From the NCBI GenBank assembly GCA_910577835.1, contig CAJTOU010000025.1:2257-49293 (forward strand): DNA of 47,037 nt. Reading direction: 5' to 3'. Made by a program: the position numbers and the translations under genes. Source of the stretch: an uncultured Lachnospiraceae bacterium. Lineage in GTDB: Bacteria; Bacillota_A; Clostridia; Lachnospirales; Lachnospiraceae. Of the stretch, positions 43,947 through 47,037 are shown piece after piece (the first letter of the stretch is position 1; every line of letters begins with the position of its first letter). The notes beneath the pieces were generated by a model, which searched no databases, was not told where the DNA came from, and saw only the letters and a list, made by a program, of their open reading frames with translations.

Positions 43947-45335
43947 ATGGAAGCATCAAAAAAACGAAATACAAAAAGAACTGATATGCTTCATGGCAGC
44001 CTGCTTGACAGGCTGTTGTTATTTGCACTTCCGTTAGCTGTCAGCAGTATTTTGCAGCAGCTTTTTAATTCGGTAGATGTAGCGGTGGTAGGGCATTTTG
44101 CCAGCAATCAGGCACAGGCGGCGGTAGGATGCAATGGCCCGGTGATTAATCTGATTATCAATTTATTTGTAGGAATTTCTGTCGGGGCAAACGTAGTGAT
44201 TGCCAGTTATATAGGACAGAGAGAAAAAGAAAAGGTTAGTCAGACCATACATACGGCTATGCTGGTCGCAATTATCAGCGGAGTATTTTTATTATTTGTT
44301 GGTCTTTTGATTGCCAGACCTCTGTTGACTCTTATGGACACTCCAGAAGATGTACTGGAGTATGCTGTCCGATATCTGCATATTTATTTTCTGGGAATGC
44401 CATTTATTATGATTTACAATTTTGGAGCTGCCATTTTAAGAAGCGTCGGGGACAGTAAACGGCCGCTGTATTGCCTGATGCTGTCAGGTGTTGTAAATGC
44501 GGGACTGAATATGTTTCTTGTGATTGTATTTCATCTCGATGTAGCAGGTGTGGCGATTGCAACAGTGATATCCAATATTATCAGCGCAGGAATGGTGTGG
44601 TACTTTCTGACCAAAGAAGATGGAGAGATGCAGTTGTCTTATAAAAAGCTGGCGGTAACAAAGAGTGAACTTATAAAAATTCTTCGAATAGGTATTCCAG
44701 CAGGACTGCAGGGAATGGTATTTTCAGTGTCAAATGTCTGTGTTCAGTCTGTTTTAAACAGCTTTGGCTCAGATGCTGTGGCGGGTTCGGCTGTCGCTCT
44801 GAACTATGAGTATTTTTCTTATTTTATTATCGGTGCGTTTAATCAGACAGCAGTTACTTTTACAAGTCAGAATTATGGAGCAGGACAGTATGACCGCTGT
44901 AAAAAAATTTTTCGGCTCAGCCTTATCAGTGGTATGCTGCTTACAATGTGCATGAGTTTAACATTTGTTGCAGGACGATATTTTTTTGCATCGTTATTTA
45001 CACCAGATTCAAATGTAGTCGAGTATGCAGTTACCCGAATGCTGTATATTCTGACCTTCAATTTTCTTACTGGTACTTATGAAATAGGCGGAGCAGCGCT
45101 GCGTGGCATTGGATATTCCATGACACCTGCTGTTCTCACGGTGTTTGGAACCTGTTTGTTTCGTCTGTTCTGGATTTATACAATTTGCAGAAAATATCAC
45201 AATTTTGAAGTTCTGTTAAGTGTTTATCCTATTTCATGGGTAATTACAGGAGCGGCGGTGTTAACGGCATATTTTGTGATACGGAGAAAAGTATTTGTTA
45301 AAAAAGGAGATTGGCAGCAAAACAGGACAGTCTAA
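43947..45335 (+). CDS. MATE family efflux transporter
   Basis: This 462-residue integral membrane protein has about twelve hydrophobic segments in two homologous halves. The N-terminal LLLFALPLAVSSILQQLFNS and VAVVGHFASNQAQAAVG are typical of MATE (NorM/DinF-like) drug or cation antiporters. It starts 30 bases after the ParB-like gene behind AAAGAAAGAGAG and is probably co-transcribed with it. The substrate is unknown. Its stop is directly followed by the second promoter copy. Confidence 0.93.
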   Translation: MEASKKRNTKRTDMLHGSLLDRLLLFALPLAVSSILQQLFNSVDVAVVGHFASNQAQAAVGCNGPVINLIINLFVGISVGANVVIASYIGQREKEKVSQTIHTAMLVAIISGVFLLFVGLLIARPLLTLMDTPEDVLEYAVRYLHIYFLGMPFIMIYNFGAAILRSVGDSKRPLYCLMLSGVVNAGLNMFLVIVFHLDVAGVAIATVISNIISAGMVWYFLTKEDGEMQLSYKKLAVTKSELIKILRIGIPAGLQGMVFSVSNVCVQSVLNSFGSDAVAGSAVALNYEYFSYFIIGAFNQTAVTFTSQNYGAGQYDRCKKIFRLSLISGMLLTMCMSLTFVAGRYFFASLFTPDSNVVEYAVTRMLYILTFNFLTGTYEIGGAALRGIGYSMTPAVLTVFGTCLFRLFWIYTICRKYHNFEVLLSVYPISWVITGAAVLTAYFVIRRKVFVKKGDWQQNRTV

Positions 45336-45394
45336 ATGAAAAGTTAAAAAGATTCTGCTTGTGATATGTCAGAAAAGCTGGTATAATCAAAAAA
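45336..45394 (+). promoter_or_regulatory. Promoter copy B, upstream of aroA
   Basis: TTGTGA (45359-45364), a 17-base spacer and TATAAT (45382-45387) with an extended -10. It is the near copy of 41646-41704 and begins at the base after the MATE stop codon. It should give aroA a leader of about 145 bases. Confidence 0.75.
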
Positions 45395-45537
45395 AGGCTG
45401 TTGTAAAGCCTGTATTGTTTTAAATAATATTTATAACAGTTTTTGAATTAAAATTGAAAAATCAAATTTTAAAATGAATAAAAATATAAAAATAAAAGTT
45501 TTGAGATTATTATAAACAAGAAAATCAGGAGTAGCGA

Positions 45538-46812
45538 ATGAATAAATATAAGGTAAAAATACTGGAAAGAAACAAGAAAATAGAAGTCGATGTTCCCGGC
45601 TCGAAAAGCATTACAAACAGAGCACTTTTAATGGCATCACTGTCAAAGGGCAGGACTGTATTGAAAAATGTTTTATTTTCAGACGATTCCAGATATTTTC
45701 TTCAGGCTCTTGAGGATTTGGGATTCGAAATCGAAGTGAATGAGCCGGATAAAACAGTAATAGTCTTTGGAACTGGAGGGATAATTCCACGTGATAATGT
45801 TGTAATTTATACAGGAAGCGCCGGAACAGCGTCAAGATTTCTGACAGCGATGCTTGGATTATCAGGTGGAAGTTATACTGTAAATGCATCGGAGCAGATG
45901 AAAAAGAGACCGATGAAACCATTATTTCAGGCGTTGGAACAGCTTGGTGTACAGTTTGAATATCTGGAGAGAGAATATTTTCTTCCAGTAAAAATTTTAG
46001 GAAAAAAAGAAGGAAAACAAAAGGCTGTACTGGATATTGAGACAAGTTCACAACCATTAAGTGCGCTGCTTATGACAGGACCTATGCTGCCGGAGCTGGA
46101 AATCTGTGTGACAGGGAAAAAAAAGACAGGTTCCTATGTGGACATCACACGGCGTATGATGTCGGCGTTTGGCTGTACAACAGATTTTGACGGAGTGAGC
46201 TATTTTATCAGAAAAGGCAGCAGTTATCAGAAAGAAGAATATCAGATAGAACCAGATGTATCCGCTGCATGTTACTTTTATGGAATCGCAGCACTGACCG
46301 GCGGAAGTGCAATCGTAAGAAATGTACATACAGATACTCTTCAGGGGGATATTCAGTTTACAAAGGTTTTAGAAAAAATGGGCTGTGATGTGGAGGAAAC
46401 CGGTCAGGGAATACAGATTTCTGCTCCAAAATCAGGTGTTTTGCATGGTGTGACTGTCGATATGAATCATTTTTCTGACCAGGCCCTTACTCTTGCAGCG
46501 CTGGCAGTATTTGCCGATGCACCAGTTAAAATTACAAATATCGGGCATATTCGTCTTCAGGAATGTGATAGAATACAGGCAATATCAGAAAATATGAAAA
46601 GGCTTGGAATACGCTGTGATGAAGGCAGCAGCGAAATCACCATTTATCCGGGAAATACAAAGACAGCAGAAATAGAAACTTACGAAGACCATAGGGTTGC
46701 AATGGCATTTACTCTTGTAGGACTTGGCCGAAAAGGAATAACGATTTTGAATCCCATGTGCTGCAAAAAGACATTTGAAAATTATTACGAAATTATTGAA
46801 TCATTATATTGA
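45538..46812 (+). CDS. aroA: EPSP synthase (3-phosphoshikimate 1-carboxyvinyltransferase)
   Basis: AroA joins phosphoenolpyruvate to shikimate 3-phosphate in aromatic amino acid synthesis. The 424-residue protein shows PGSKSITNRALLMASLSKG (about 20-38), GSAGTASRFLTAMLGL (the PEP-binding loop), KKRPMKPL and QECDRIQAI with the closing YEDHRVAMAF. In the PEP loop a Phe follows the Arg where E. coli has Pro; this is common in Firmicutes. AATCAGGAGTAGCG precedes the ATG. No other aro gene is in the window. Confidence 0.95.
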   Translation: MNKYKVKILERNKKIEVDVPGSKSITNRALLMASLSKGRTVLKNVLFSDDSRYFLQALEDLGFEIEVNEPDKTVIVFGTGGIIPRDNVVIYTGSAGTASRFLTAMLGLSGGSYTVNASEQMKKRPMKPLFQALEQLGVQFEYLEREYFLPVKILGKKEGKQKAVLDIETSSQPLSALLMTGPMLPELEICVTGKKKTGSYVDITRRMMSAFGCTTDFDGVSYFIRKGSSYQKEEYQIEPDVSAACYFYGIAALTGGSAIVRNVHTDTLQGDIQFTKVLEKMGCDVEETGQGIQISAPKSGVLHGVTVDMNHFSDQALTLAALAVFADAPVKITNIGHIRLQECDRIQAISENMKRLGIRCDEGSSEITIYPGNTKTAEIETYEDHRVAMAFTLVGLGRKGITILNPMCCKKTFENYYEIIESLY

Positions 46813-46955
46813 TTAAGGAGAGATTATTAACCAAAAAGATAGAAATATACAGAAAAGTGGACATATTATGGCTTAATAATAAATTTCAAATCTAAGTAGC
46901 TACTGCTGAAAAGTATGCCTGAAGATGAATTCTATGGAATAAAAAGGAGTAAAAT

Positions 46956-47018
46956 ATGACACTGTATTCATACAGAACTGCCAGACAAAAAACAGGTAAT
47001 TTAGAGAAGGTTTGCTGA
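46956..47018 (+). pseudogene. Decayed start of a small helix-turn-helix gene
   Basis: AAGGAG (46944-46949) and ATG at 46956 start a 20-codon frame (MTLYSYRTARQKTGNLEKVC) that ends in TGA. In another frame the next bases read RRFAEYLKR, which resembles the first helix of small XRE-like regulators of the type that read RREFAEYLGIP. A deletion or frameshift between the two parts is likely. The window ends shortly after, so the remainder cannot be judged. Confidence 0.35.
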
Positions 47019-47037
47019 ATATTTAAAAAGGTAGACA

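Overview
The window is a stretch of low-GC Firmicutes chromosome, most likely from a gut-type member of the Lachnospiraceae (Clostridia). The evidence is a SpoIIM sporulation gene with a sigma-E-like promoter, GTG and TTG starts behind strong AGGAGG ribosome sites, a B. subtilis-like priA-def-fmt-rsmB-rlmN-prpC-prkC-rsgA-rpe-thiN run, and protein variants usual in that family. The genus cannot be fixed from sequence alone. Every confident gene is on the plus strand.

Region 1 (1-8743) is an AT-rich defence island: the last codons of a winged-helix protein, a Type III-like adenine methyltransferase (Mod), an overlapping DEAH helicase/restriction-type subunit (Res) with an atypical nuclease motif, and a 1175-residue SIR2-domain protein resembling the NADase effectors of anti-phage systems. 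Next comes a 666-base non-coding stretch (8744-9409) with a long hairpin, a 96-bp element with inverted-repeat ends and the tgt promoter.

Region 2 (9410-16070) holds tgt and yajC, an orphan tyrosine integrase with its own promoter, tRNA-Pro(CGG), RNase Y, and two unrecognised genes: one membrane-anchored, one secreted. A 162-bp inverted-repeat element (16108-16269) separates them from Region 3.

Region 3 (16492-24414) holds an aspartate-type aminotransferase, proC, an ADP-ribose-type Nudix hydrolase, spoIIM, an unknown gene with a PH-like C-terminus, and the DNA translocase SpoIIIE/FtsK.

Region 4 (24445-41532) is a long housekeeping run. It covers one-carbon metabolism (fhs, folD), replication restart (priA, with a 15-bp minisatellite in its zinc domain), N-terminal formyl handling (def, fmt), a YugP-type metalloprotease, rRNA methylation (rsmB, rlmN), PP2C phosphatase/PASTA kinase signalling, rsgA, rpe, thiN, a DUF3810 membrane protein, and a queA gene broken by a frameshift. 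Tgt is intact, so the queuosine pathway would be cut at QueA if the frameshift is real.

Region 5 (41646-45394) looks like an inserted cassette: a PAPS-reductase-like protein and a ParB-like protein resembling E. coli IbrA/IbrB (YbdN/YbdM), then a MATE transporter. It is bracketed by two near-identical 59-bp promoter copies, the second of which serves aroA. The window closes with aroA and a decayed small helix-turn-helix gene.

The strongest candidates for new biology are the Mod-Res-SIR2 locus, the IbrA/IbrB-like plus MATE cassette with its duplicated promoter, and the rlmN leader, in which one arm can pair with either of two identical partners.
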